A DNA stretch of 40,668 nucleotides from Paracoccaceae bacterium (GTDB lineage: Bacteria; Pseudomonadota; Alphaproteobacteria; Rhizobiales; Stappiaceae): positions 1 to 40,668 of the forward strand of contig PARB01000058.1 of the NCBI GenBank assembly GCA_002709505.1. Direction: 5' to 3'. The position numbers were made by a program, and so were the translations under genes. This document shows positions 33,386 to 40,668 of the stretch, piece by piece. Position 1 is the first letter of the stretch; each line of letters opens with the position of its first letter. The notes beneath the pieces are model-generated. The model did not search any database and was not told the DNA's origin. It saw only the letters and a program-made list of their open reading frames with translations.

Positions 33386-34444
33386 ATGAATGCGGGGCGG
33401 GGCCGCGAGGATGCGATTGCCGGGCTGGAGGACGTGCCCGCACCGAGCGTCGATGTCGACGCAGTGCTCTCGCTTCTCGGCCAGTGCCCGGCTGCCGAAC
33501 CCACGCCCCTGCGCGAGGCAACCGGTCTCGCCCGTAGCGCGGGTGTGCAGAGCTTTCACGTCAAGGACGAGCGGACGCGCATGGGGCTTGGCAGCTTCAA
33601 GGCGCTCGGCGCGGCCTATGTGGTTGCCCGCGAGGCCATGGAGACCGGTAGCGACGAACCGGCACGGGCGCTTCAGGGCGTGACCTATGTCACCGCAAGC
33701 GCCGGCAACCACGGCCTGTCGGTCGCCGCGGGTGCGCGGATCTTCGGCGCGCGGGCCGTGGTCTATATCGCCGAGACCGTGCCGGAAGGGTTTGCCGACC
33801 GCTTGCGCGCCAGGGGCGCGGATGTGATGCGCGCGGGTGTGGACTACGAGGCGAGCATGGCAGCCGCACAGGCGGCGGCGGAGGCCAACGGCTGGCGGTT
33901 GCTGTCCGACAGTTCCTGGCCCGGCTACATGGTGCGTCCGTGGCGCCTGATGGAAGGCTATCTGGCGTTGATGGAAGAGGTCTTCGCGCAGATGCCGGCC
34001 CCTCCGACCCATGTCTTCCTGCAGGCCGGTGTCGGCGGGCTTGCGGCCGCCGCTGCCGCGCTTGCCCGCAGCGTCTGGCGCGACGGGCCGGCGATTGTCG
34101 TTGTCGAACCGTCGCAGGCCGCCGCCCTTCAGGGATCCATTCGCGCCGGGGCGGCCGTGCAGGCGCGCGGCGGCGTGTCCTCGATGGGGCGGCTGGATTG
34201 CAAGATGCCCTCGCTGATCGCGCTGAAGGGGCTGTCGCGCGATGCGGATGTCTTCGTTACCATCGATGACGGCGATGTCGAGGGCGTTCTCCCGCTGCTC
34301 GCCGATGCGGGGCTGGCGACGACGCCGTCCGGCGCCGCCGGACTGGCGGTTCCGCTTACGGCAAGCGCGGCGCAGAAATCAACGCTCGGCCTTGGTCCGC
34401 AAAGCCGGATCCTTGCCATTCTCAGCGAGGAGGCTGAGGCATGA
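33386..34444 (+). CDS. Fold-type II PLP lyase, diaminopropionate ammonia-lyase/threonine dehydratase-like
   Basis: A 352-aa PLP enzyme. KDERTRMGLGSFKALGAAY contains the PLP Lys (about 72) in the context typical of diaminopropionate ammonia-lyases. TASAGNHGLSVAAGA is the phosphate/substrate loop and QAGVGGLAAA the Gly-rich PLP phosphate site. ATPSG-like TTPSGAAGL near the C-terminus contacts the pyridine N. Start: ATG 33386 has GGAG six bases ahead; a GTG at 33374 with GGGGGAGG is an equally good alternative. Known relatives deaminate 2,3-diaminopropionate, threonine or serine, and EutB of ectoine operons is similar. It overlaps the M24 peptidase gene by four bases. Confidence 0.88.
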   Translation: MNAGRGREDAIAGLEDVPAPSVDVDAVLSLLGQCPAAEPTPLREATGLARSAGVQSFHVKDERTRMGLGSFKALGAAYVVAREAMETGSDEPARALQGVTYVTASAGNHGLSVAAGARIFGARAVVYIAETVPEGFADRLRARGADVMRAGVDYEASMAAAQAAAEANGWRLLSDSSWPGYMVRPWRLMEGYLALMEEVFAQMPAPPTHVFLQAGVGGLAAAAAALARSVWRDGPAIVVVEPSQAAALQGSIRAGAAVQARGGVSSMGRLDCKMPSLIALKGLSRDADVFVTIDDGDVEGVLPLLADAGLATTPSGAAGLAVPLTASAAQKSTLGLGPQSRILAILSEEAEA

Positions 34445-35613
34445 GCGCGGGTACGCGCGGCTTTCCCTTGCAGGAATACCGCGCCCGCGTCGCGCGGGCG
34501 CAGACGGCGATGGCCGCTGCCGGACTGGATGCGCTGCTTCTCACCAGCGAACCGGACGTGCGCTATTTCTCCGGTTTTCTGACGCGCTTCTGGGAAAGCC
34601 CGACGCGGCCCTGGTTTCTGGTGGTCCCGGCAAGCGGCGACCCGATTGCCGTGATCCCCTCTATCGGCGCCAGCCTGATGGCGCAAACCTGGATCCAGGA
34701 TATCCGCAGCTGGCGTTCGCCCGATCTCGAGGACGACGGCGTCTCGCTGCTGGCCGAGACCTTGCGCGAGGTGGCGGGCGCAAAGGCGCGGGTCGGGTTG
34801 CCGATGGGGGCGGAGACCTCGCTGCGCATGCCTTTGGCCGACTTCAAGCGGCTGGAAGCGGGGCTCTCGCCGGTCGCGCTTGTCGGCGACGCCGGCATCC
34901 TGCGCGCGCTTCGCATCGTCAAGTCGCCGGCGGAGATCGCAAAGATCGAGACCGCATGCCGGATCGCGGACCGCGCCTTTGCCCGGGTCGGCGAGATTGC
35001 AGGCGTCGGTACGCGGCTCGACGAGGTGGCGCGGCGTTTCCAGATGCTCTGTCTGGAAGAGGGGGCCGACTGGGTGCCCTATCTTGCCTGCCCCTGCGGG
35101 CCGGGTGGCTATTTCGACGTGATCTCGCCCGCCGACGGCCACGTCTTCGCGCCGGGCGATGTGCTGATGCTTGATACGGGCCTGGTACACGACGGCTATT
35201 TCTGCGATTTCGACCGCAACTTCGCCATCGGCGCGCCGTCTCGCGACGTGCGCGCCGCGCATCGTCGGCTGCTCGAGGCGGTCGATGCCGCGATGGAGAT
35301 CGCCCGTCCGGGTGTGAGCGCGGCGGATCTTTTCCACGCGATGGACGCGATCGTCACCGGCGGGCAGGGCGGCAGCGACACCGGGCGGCTCGGCCATGGT
35401 CTCGGGACCCAGCTCACCGAATGGCCTTCGCTGATCCCGCAGGACCGCACGCGGATCGAGGCCGGCATGGTGCTGACGCTGGAACCCGGCATCGAGGTCT
35501 CGCCGGGACGCATCCTCGTCCATGAGGAAAACATCGTGATCGAGTCCGACGGCGCACGGTTTCTGTCCAGCCGCGCTGATCCGGAAATTCTCTGCCTGGA
35601 GGGATCGGCGTGA
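34441..35613 (+). CDS. M24-family metallopeptidase (Xaa-Pro dipeptidase/creatinase-like)
   Basis: A 390-aa protein with a creatinase-type N-terminal domain (about 1-150, LDALLLTSEPDVRYFSGF) and a pita-bread metallopeptidase domain. All five metal ligands of M24 enzymes are visible: two Asp in MLDTGLVHDGYFCDFDRN (about 244-255), His in GRLGHGLGTQ (about 319), Glu in LTLEPGIE (about 348) and Glu in VHEENIVI (about 362). It probably hydrolyses an amide or Xaa-Pro-like bond. It is coupled by ATGA overlaps with the PLP lyase and the racemase-family gene. It lacks the specific N-terminal sequence I would expect of ectoine hydrolase (DoeA/EutD). Confidence 0.92.
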   Translation: MSAGTRGFPLQEYRARVARAQTAMAAAGLDALLLTSEPDVRYFSGFLTRFWESPTRPWFLVVPASGDPIAVIPSIGASLMAQTWIQDIRSWRSPDLEDDGVSLLAETLREVAGAKARVGLPMGAETSLRMPLADFKRLEAGLSPVALVGDAGILRALRIVKSPAEIAKIETACRIADRAFARVGEIAGVGTRLDEVARRFQMLCLEEGADWVPYLACPCGPGGYFDVISPADGHVFAPGDVLMLDTGLVHDGYFCDFDRNFAIGAPSRDVRAAHRRLLEAVDAAMEIARPGVSAADLFHAMDAIVTGGQGGSDTGRLGHGLGTQLTEWPSLIPQDRTRIEAGMVLTLEPGIEVSPGRILVHEENIVIESDGARFLSSRADPEILCLEGSA

Positions 35614-36347
35614 CCGTGTTTTCCTTCGAGCTCGAGACGCCCGATCCGGTGCGGCTGGGGCTGATCATCCTTCAGGCCGACGAGACCATCGAGCGCGATT
35701 TCCGGCGGCTCCTGCCCGTGGAGACTGCATGCCATGTCTCGCGGGTGCCGAGTGGACTTGAGGTGACGCAGGAGACGCTGCTTGCCATGCGGGCGCATCT
35801 GCCGGGCGCGGCGCGCCTCTTCCCCGATGCGCTTCGCTTCGACGCGATCGGCTACGCCTGCACCTCCGGCGCCTCGGTGATCGGCAGCGCGCGTGTCGCC
35901 GAACTGGTGCGTGAGGGCGCACAGGTAGAGGCGATCACCGACCCTGTGCAGGCGCTGATCGCCGCCTGCCGGGCCTGCGGCGTCACGCGTCTCGCCCTGC
36001 TGTCTCCCTACGTCGAGGACGTCTCCGACATGTTGCGGCAACGGCTTGCGGAGGGCGGGGTTGAGACGCCCGTCTTCGGCTCCTTCAACGTGGCGGAAGA
36101 GGCCAAGGTCGCGCGCATCGCGCCGGCCTCGGTGATCGATGCGGCCACCCGGCTTGGCGCCGATCCGTCGGTGGAGGCGGTGTTCCTGTCCTGTACCAAC
36201 CTGCGCACGCTCGGTCTGCTGGAAGAGGTGGAGACGCGGATCGCAAAGCCGGTCTTCTCCAGCAATCTGGTGCTGGCCTGGCACTTGTGCCGGCTTTCCG
36301 GCGCGCGGATGGAGCCGGGGTTCGGGCGGCTGTCAGAGGTTGCGTGA
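35610..36347 (+). CDS. Asp/Glu racemase superfamily protein (maleate isomerase/EutA-like)
   Basis: A 245-aa protein starting with GTG in a four-base overlap with the previous stop. Both catalytic cysteines of two-base racemases and isomerases are present: CTSGAS (about 84) and SCTNLRT (about 195). This argues for a racemase or cis-trans isomerase rather than a one-Cys arylmalonate decarboxylase. VFSSNLVLAWHLCRLSG at the C-terminus is typical of maleate isomerase and EutA-like proteins. Last gene of the lyase-peptidase-racemase trio; its end overlaps the convergent methyltransferase gene by 15 bases. Confidence 0.9.
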   Translation: MTVFSFELETPDPVRLGLIILQADETIERDFRRLLPVETACHVSRVPSGLEVTQETLLAMRAHLPGAARLFPDALRFDAIGYACTSGASVIGSARVAELVREGAQVEAITDPVQALIAACRACGVTRLALLSPYVEDVSDMLRQRLAEGGVETPVFGSFNVAEEAKVARIAPASVIDAATRLGADPSVEAVFLSCTNLRTLGLLEEVETRIAKPVFSSNLVLAWHLCRLSGARMEPGFGRLSEVA

Positions 36348-37007
36348 GGCGGGCGCCGGAAGCTGCATCAGTGCGATGTCCTTGTCCGGAATATCGCAGG
36401 ACCAGCCGCGCGTGGCGGCGATGTGGCGCAGGGTCGTCTCCCGGTAGAAGACCACATGGGTCGGGTCGCGCCGGTAGCGCCAGCCGGCAAACTTCGCGTC
36501 GTCGGTCTGAAACAGCGTCATGACGCCAAGCAGCCCGCCCGGACGCAGGAGTTTGCCCATGCGGTCGAATTCCGCGAAGGGCGCGTGGAAGTGTTCCGCC
36601 GTTTCCGTGCAGGTCACGAAATCATAGGTCGTTTGCAGGACCGCCGGATCGTCGTGAAAGAAGGGATCGTAGAGCGCCACCTCATGCCCCGCCTCGCGCA
36701 GGATTGCCGCCAGCGCCGACCCCGGCCCGCTGCCGTAGTCGAGGCCGCTGGAGCCGGGCGAAAGCCGCGCCATCAGCGGGGCTGCGAGCCGCATCATGAA
36801 CCGCCGGTAGCCCGGATCGTCGGGTGCGTTCTCATGGGTCAGGTAGTGGGCGCGTTCCGCGTCTGCCGACAAGAAGTGCCGGGGATCGAGAAAGGTCGCC
36901 TCGCAGGTGGCGCAGCGCCAGTAGGTCAGTCCGTCGATGGGGGCGAGCGCGTGAACGGCGGCGTTGCGGCACACCGGACAGGCGTCAGGCTGCATCTGTG
37001 CTGTCAT
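36333..37007 (-). CDS. Class I SAM-dependent methyltransferase with N-terminal zinc ribbon
   Basis: A 224-aa protein. The N-terminus has a treble-clef-like zinc ribbon (CPVCRNAA...YWRCATCEATFL). The SAM-binding glycine loop is LDYGSGPGSALAAIL, followed by the acidic residue in ALYDPFF. GKLLRPGGLLGVMTLF is the post-II motif. The start at MTAQMQPDACPVC overlaps the upstream stop by four bases. The substrate is unknown; such zinc-ribbon methyltransferases occur in lipid, sugar and natural-product modification. The 3' end overlaps the convergent racemase-family gene. Confidence 0.88.
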   Translation of the reverse strand: MTAQMQPDACPVCRNAAVHALAPIDGLTYWRCATCEATFLDPRHFLSADAERAHYLTHENAPDDPGYRRFMMRLAAPLMARLSPGSSGLDYGSGPGSALAAILREAGHEVALYDPFFHDDPAVLQTTYDFVTCTETAEHFHAPFAEFDRMGKLLRPGGLLGVMTLFQTDDAKFAGWRYRRDPTHVVFYRETTLRHIAATRGWSCDIPDKDIALMQLPAPASRNL

Positions 37008-37723
37008 CCGCCTTTGCGCGCCAGATAGACGGTCTGGGTGAAGGGCTTGTCCTGAAGCGGATTGTGGAAGGTCACCGGCTCCGCCCAGGCCTCGGCGAAA
37101 ACGCTTTTCAGCCGCTCCGTGAAGGCATCGTCCTCGTGCGCGTCCGACCACAGGCCGAAGATGCCGCCGGGCTTCAGATGGCCGGCGAGGGCGGTGAGGC
37201 CGGGCGTCGCGTAGAAGGAGGTGCTGCGCTCGTCGAGCAAGGCATCGGGTGTGTGATCGATGTCGACCAGGATCGCGTCGAGTTGGCGGGCAGGGCGTTC
37301 GCCCTCGAACCCGGTCGCCCCTTGCGCAAGCGCGAAAAAGTCGCCCTGCACCAGCCGGCAGCGGTCGTCAGCGGTCAACTCCGCGCCGAGCGGCAGCATC
37401 CCCTCGCGATGCCAGTCGAGCACGGGTTCGAGCATTTCCACGACGGCGAGCGAGCCGAGGCGCGGGTGGTCGAGGGCGGCCTTGGCGGTGTAGCCGAGGC
37501 CCAAGCCGCCGACCACGACATCGAGCGCATCGCCGGTGCAGGCATCGAGCCCCAGTTGCGCCAGCGCGATCTCGGAGGCCGTGAACAGGCTCGACATCAG
37601 GTGCTCGTCGCCGAGGATGATCTCGAAGACGTCGACGTCGAGCGCAAGCAGGCGCCGCCGGCGCAGTGCCAGCGCACCGATGGGGGTGGGCCGGTAATCC
37701 AGTTCTTCAAACAATGCGCTCAC
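37004..37723 (-). CDS. Spermidine-synthase-like methyltransferase-fold protein
   Basis: A 239-aa protein with a spermidine synthase-type Rossmann fold: DVVVGGLGLGYTAKAALDHP, the acidic VVEMLEPVLDWHREG, and a catalytic-region Asp pair LDAILVDIDHTPD. The start is set at GTG 37723 with AGGGAG eight bases ahead; an ATG at 37756 lies 11 codons upstream without a good ribosome site. It lacks the long N-terminal domain of true spermidine synthases, so aminopropyl transfer is uncertain. It overlaps the methyltransferase gene by four bases and lies 103 bases after the SDR gene. Confidence 0.8.
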   Translation of the reverse strand: MSALFEELDYRPTPIGALALRRRRLLALDVDVFEIILGDEHLMSSLFTASEIALAQLGLDACTGDALDVVVGGLGLGYTAKAALDHPRLGSLAVVEMLEPVLDWHREGMLPLGAELTADDRCRLVQGDFFALAQGATGFEGERPARQLDAILVDIDHTPDALLDERSTSFYATPGLTALAGHLKPGGIFGLWSDAHEDDAFTERLKSVFAEAWAEPVTFHNPLQDKPFTQTVYLARKGG

Positions 37724-37826
37724 GCTCGGGCTCCCTGACGGTCTCGACCCATGCATGCTGTGCGCGCAGGCCGTCCCCCTTATCGGCGCTTCGACGGTGG
37801 GGAGCAACCCGTGGGAGAGGGCGCCG

Positions 37827-38600
37827 TCAGCGCGCCAGCCAGCCGCCGTCGACGACCAGCGTCGCACCGTGAACGAATCGCGCGGCGTCGCTGGCGAGAA
37901 ACACCACAGGATCGGCGATTTCTTCCGGCGTGCCCCATCGCCCGGCCGGCACGCGGGCGAGGATTGCGGCCTCGCGCTCCCGGTCGTCTCTGAGGGCTGC
38001 TGTGTTGTCGGTCTGGACATAGCCCGGCGCGACGGCATTGACGTTGACGCCGGAGGCCGCCCATTCGTTGGCGAAGGACTTCACCAGATTGGCGACCGCG
38101 CCCTTGGTGGCGGCATAGCCCGGAACGGTGAGCCCGCCCTGAAAGCTGAGCACGGAGCCGAGAAAGACGATCTTGCCGTGCCCGCGCGCCACCATCCTCG
38201 CACCGAGGTCCCGGGCGAGCTGAAACGGGGCGGTGAGATTGACGGTGAGCACGTCGTCCCAGTCTGCGTCGGAGTGATCGCCAAGCGGGGCGCGGCGGAT
38301 GATGCCGGCGTTGTTCACCAGAATGTCGACCTGCTCACCGGCTGCATCGAGGCGCGCGATGAGATCCGCGACAGCGCCCTGTTTCCCGAGATCCGCGCGG
38401 TAGTGGCGGAAGCGTCGTCCGTGCGCGCGCACGGCCTCGCCCGTTTCGCCGCCATCCTCGGGAAGACTGGTGCTGACCCCGACGACATCCGATCCGGCTC
38501 GCGCGAGTGCCACGGAAATGGCGCGCCCGATCCCCCGGCTGCACCCGGTGACAAGCGCCGTGTGTCCCGAAAGGTCGAAGGCCGCGGCCGGGTCCGTCAT
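37827..38600 (-). CDS. Short-chain dehydrogenase/reductase, KduD-like
   Basis: A 257-aa classical SDR. The NAD(P)-binding motif is TGCSRGIGRA (about 19-28), NNAGIIRRAP is the structural motif, and the catalytic triad is Ser in GSVLSFQGG, Tyr and Lys in YAATKGA. NAGIIRRAPLGDHSDADWDDVLTVNL matches the pattern of 2-dehydro-3-deoxy-gluconate 5-dehydrogenase (KduD) and related sugar-acid SDRs. It starts two bases after the E2 stop, so it is translationally coupled to it. Its physiological substrate is a guess: a sugar acid or a 3-hydroxy acid. Confidence 0.9.
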   Translation of the reverse strand: MTDPAAAFDLSGHTALVTGCSRGIGRAISVALARAGSDVVGVSTSLPEDGGETGEAVRAHGRRFRHYRADLGKQGAVADLIARLDAAGEQVDILVNNAGIIRRAPLGDHSDADWDDVLTVNLTAPFQLARDLGARMVARGHGKIVFLGSVLSFQGGLTVPGYAATKGAVANLVKSFANEWAASGVNVNAVAPGYVQTDNTAALRDDREREAAILARVPAGRWGTPEEIADPVVFLASDAARFVHGATLVVDGGWLAR

Positions 38601-38602
38601 GA

Positions 38603-39511
38603 TCAGCTTGCCCCGGCGAGGAGGCTTGCCAGCACCAGCCGGCGCGGATCGCCGAGGAGGGCCGCATAGCGGGTCAGGAAGCGGGCTGCGTCCGCGCCGT
38701 TGAGCACGCGGTGATCGTAGCTCAGATCAAGCGGGACCATGGCAACGGGCGTCCAGTCGCCGTCTTCCCAGACCGGCACCGTTTCCATCCGCGTCAGGCC
38801 GAGGATCGCAAGTTCCGGCGGGTTGACGATCGGAGTGAAGGCCGTGCCGCCGATCCCGCCGAGGCTGGAGATCGACATCGACGCGCCCCCCATTTCCTCC
38901 GAGCGGATTTTTCGCGCCTGCGCACGTGCCGCGAGGTCGGAGATCTCCTCCGCGATCCGCCACAGGCCCTTGCGGTCGGCATCGCGGATGACGGGGACCA
39001 TCAGCCCGTGCGGTGTGTCGACGGCGATGCCGACATGCACGAAGTGCTTGGAAATCAGCGTTTCGCCGTCTGCCGAGAGCGATGCGTTGAAACGCGGGAA
39101 TTCCCGCAGGCAGTGCGCCAGCGCCTTGACGTGGAAGGCAAGCGCCGTGAGGCGGATACCGCGCTCCTGCGCCTCCGCCTTGAGGCTTGAGCGGAAGGCC
39201 TCGAGCGCGCGCATGTCGGCACGGTCGTGATGAGTCACCTGCGGGATCATCGCATTGGCGGCACCCAGATTTCCGGCGGCCACCTGCGCCATGCGCGAAA
39301 GCGGTTCCTCGCTCACAGGGCCATAGGCCGCGTGGTCGACGTTCCAATATCGGCTGTGGTCGGTTGCGGGTGCGGCGGTCTCGCCGCTCAGGTGCCAGTC
39401 GACATCCTCGCGTGCGAGCGTGTTGCGGCCGGTTGCGGCCCCCAGGGCGTCGAGATCGACCCCCTGCTGGCGGGCGTAGGCGCGGGTCGAGGGAGAGGCA
39501 TTGACGGACAT
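38603..39511 (-). CDS. 2-oxoacid dehydrogenase E2 acyltransferase core without lipoyl domain
   Basis: A 302-aa protein. Residues about 5-42 form a peripheral subunit-binding domain (SPSTRAYARQQGVDLDALGAATGRNTLAREDV), and about 65-302 form the chloramphenicol-acetyltransferase-like catalytic core. Its active-site motif is LSYDHRVLNGADAARF. The Asn replaces the Asp of most E2s but is the residue found in pyruvate-type E2p enzymes. There is no N-terminal lipoyl domain with a DKA lysine. AGGAGG six bases before the ATG makes this the real start, so the lipoyl domain is absent rather than missed. It must use lipoyl groups from another protein or has a different role. It lies between an aldehyde dehydrogenase and a KduD-like SDR. 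Confidence 0.9.
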   Translation of the reverse strand: MSVNASPSTRAYARQQGVDLDALGAATGRNTLAREDVDWHLSGETAAPATDHSRYWNVDHAAYGPVSEEPLSRMAQVAAGNLGAANAMIPQVTHHDRADMRALEAFRSSLKAEAQERGIRLTALAFHVKALAHCLREFPRFNASLSADGETLISKHFVHVGIAVDTPHGLMVPVIRDADRKGLWRIAEEISDLAARAQARKIRSEEMGGASMSISSLGGIGGTAFTPIVNPPELAILGLTRMETVPVWEDGDWTPVAMVPLDLSYDHRVLNGADAARFLTRYAALLGDPRRLVLASLLAGAS

Positions 39512-39520
39512 TTGAGCCTC

Positions 39521-40668
39521 CTACCAGCTTGCGGAAATATATTGGGTTTCCATGAACTCAAGCATGCCCTCGTGACCGCCCTCGCGCCCGAGACCGGACT
39601 GCTTCACGCCCCCGAAGGGGGCGGCCGGGTCGGAGACCAGCCCGCGGTTGAGGCCGACCATGCCGTATTCCAGCCGCTCGCAGACCTGCAGCGCGCGCTT
39701 CATGTCTTCTGAGAACACATAGGCGACGAGGCCGTATTCGGTCGCATTGGCGCGTCGGATGACATCCTCCTGGTCGGTGAAGGTCTGGATCGCGGCGACG
39801 GGACCGAAGATCTCGTCATGCACGCAGTCGGCGGTTTCTGGCACATTGGACAGGACCGTCGGCGGATAGAAGAAGCCCTTGCCCTCCGGCGCCTTGCCGC
39901 CGAGCTCGAGCGTCGCGCCCTTCCTCACCGCGTCCTCGACGAACTCCGCCACCTTGTCGCGGGTTTCCGCGTTGACCAGCGGGCCGACATCCACGCCGTC
40001 CTCGATGCCGTTGCCGAGCTTCAGCTTGCGCATGGCCGCGACGTATTTGTCGGTAAAGGCCTTGGCGACGTTCTCGTGAACGTAGAAGCGGTTGGCGGCC
40101 GTGCAGGCCTCGCCGAGATTGCGCATCTTGGCGAGCATCGCGCCTTCGACCGCCACGTCGAGATCGGCATCCTCGAAAACGATGAGCGGGGCGTTTCCGC
40201 CAAGCTCCATCGCCGGCTTCAGCACCTGGTCGGCGGCGGAATGCAGAAGCTTGCGCCCGACCTGCGTCGAACCGGTGAAGGAGATCACCCGCACGCGCGG
40301 GTCGTGCAGCATGTGGTCGACCAGCGCCCCGGTGCGGCGCGAGGGCAGTACGTTCACGAGCCCCTTGGGCACGCCGGCCTCCTCCAGAAGCGGCATCAGC
40401 GCCAGCATTGTCAGCGGCGTTTCGGAGGCCGGCTTGATGATCACAGGGCAGCCGGCGGCAAGTGCCGGGGCGATCTTGCGGGTCCCCATCGCGGCCGGGT
40501 AGTTCCACGGCGTGACCAGCACGGCGATGCCGGCGGGCTTGTGCTGGACGAGGATGCGCGCGCCAGACGCCGGCGCATGGGTGATCATCCCGTCGGCGCG
40601 CACGGCTTCTTCCGCGAACCAGCGGAAGAATTCCGCCGCATAGGTCGCCTCGCCGATGGCGTCGCCGC
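39521..40668 (-). CDS. NAD(P)-dependent aldehyde dehydrogenase (GabD-like), 5' end outside window
   Basis: At least 382 residues of an aldehyde dehydrogenase; the frame is open to the right edge (GDAIGEATYAAEFFRWFAEEAVRADG precedes the first internal Met at 40603), so the N-terminus lies beyond the window. Motifs: VTPWNYPAAM (cofactor binding), GSTQVGRKL (Rossmann turn), the general-base Glu in ELGGNAP, catalytic Cys in NLGEACTAANRFYVH, and EIFGPVA near the C-terminus. The pattern is closest to succinate-semialdehyde dehydrogenases of the GabD type. It is transcribed ten bases ahead of the E2 gene and probably oxidises an aldehyde in the same pathway. Confidence 0.93.
   Translation of the reverse strand, partial: GDAIGEATYAAEFFRWFAEEAVRADGMITHAPASGARILVQHKPAGIAVLVTPWNYPAAMGTRKIAPALAAGCPVIIKPASETPLTMLALMPLLEEAGVPKGLVNVLPSRRTGALVDHMLHDPRVRVISFTGSTQVGRKLLHSAADQVLKPAMELGGNAPLIVFEDADLDVAVEGAMLAKMRNLGEACTAANRFYVHENVAKAFTDKYVAAMRKLKLGNGIEDGVDVGPLVNAETRDKVAEFVEDAVRKGATLELGGKAPEGKGFFYPPTVLSNVPETADCVHDEIFGPVAAIQTFTDQEDVIRRANATEYGLVAYVFSEDMKRALQVCERLEYGMVGLNRGLVSDPAAPFGGVKQSGLGREGGHEGMLEFMETQYISASW

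Noticed and set aside
31804..33504. 566-codon minus-strand frame across the dioxygenase/nei intergenic region
   Set aside because: Crosses two divergent, well-supported genes and the operator region; no motifs.
33386..36347. Ectoine degradation operon (eutABCDE)
   Set aside because: Only three similar families are present, the cyclodeaminase and deacetylase are missing, and the M24 protein looks more like an Xaa-Pro dipeptidase.
38650..38720. Loss of the catalytic Asp in the E2 active site (DHRVLNG)
   Set aside because: Asn at this place occurs in active pyruvate-type E2p enzymes, so it is not evidence of inactivation.
1..40668. Mobile elements, CRISPR arrays, tRNA or rRNA genes
   Set aside because: No transposase or integrase gene, regular spacer repeats, or cloverleaf/rRNA sequence was seen on either strand.

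Overview
The window is GC-rich, densely packed and almost entirely coding, with many ATGA or few-base gene junctions. The gene content (two tripartite TRAP importers, a CoxM/S/L-type molybdenum hydroxylase with CoxG, FCD/GntR-like and TetR-like operators, an HAE1 efflux pump) suggests a free-living alphaproteobacterium of the Hyphomicrobiales or Rhodobacterales type. The lineage is inferred from gene style only. I saw no rRNA, tRNA, CRISPR array, insertion sequence or phage gene.

Left part (1-6.4 kb): the end of a protein with a degenerate NRPS-type condensation domain, an unrecognised 354-aa protein and an MFS transporter form one plus-strand unit. Convergent to it is a TRAP importer operon (DctP-DctQ-DctM). 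Metal-response block (6.4-12.8 kb): three transcription units each begin with a CueR/HmrR-like (MerR-family) promoter box. They encode DUF305 protein + glutaredoxin-MauE fusion, an APC-family permease, and a Cu(I) P-type ATPase + c-type cytochrome. The block ends in a very strong hairpin terminator. Efflux block (12.8-19.4 kb): TetR regulator, periplasmic adaptor and RND pump on the minus strand, then a divergent MFS transporter.

Catabolic block (19.4-27.5 kb): a TetR regulator is divergent from a three-subunit molybdenum hydroxylase, CoxG and a second TRAP importer. Two near-identical palindromes lie between them. The layout reads as import and hydroxylation of one organic anion under TetR control. 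Biosynthesis-like block (27.5-32.3 kb, minus strand): five tightly coupled genes encode a 2OG-Fe(II) dioxygenase, a fold-III PLP decarboxylase, a PAPS-type sulfotransferase, a divergent glutamine-synthetase-like ligase and a LysE-family exporter. This looks like an uncharacterised pathway for making and exporting an amino-acid-derived compound. Its promoter shares a GATC-centred operator, placed identically next to the -10, with the first TRAP operon 26 kb away.

Right part (32.5-40.7 kb): a Nei/Fpg-type DNA glycosylase, then a coupled trio (fold-II PLP lyase, M24 peptidase, Asp/Glu-racemase-family enzyme). Convergent to these is a minus-strand set with an aldehyde dehydrogenase (cut by the window end), a 2-oxoacid dehydrogenase E2 core without a lipoyl domain, a KduD-like SDR, a spermidine-synthase-like protein and a methyltransferase.
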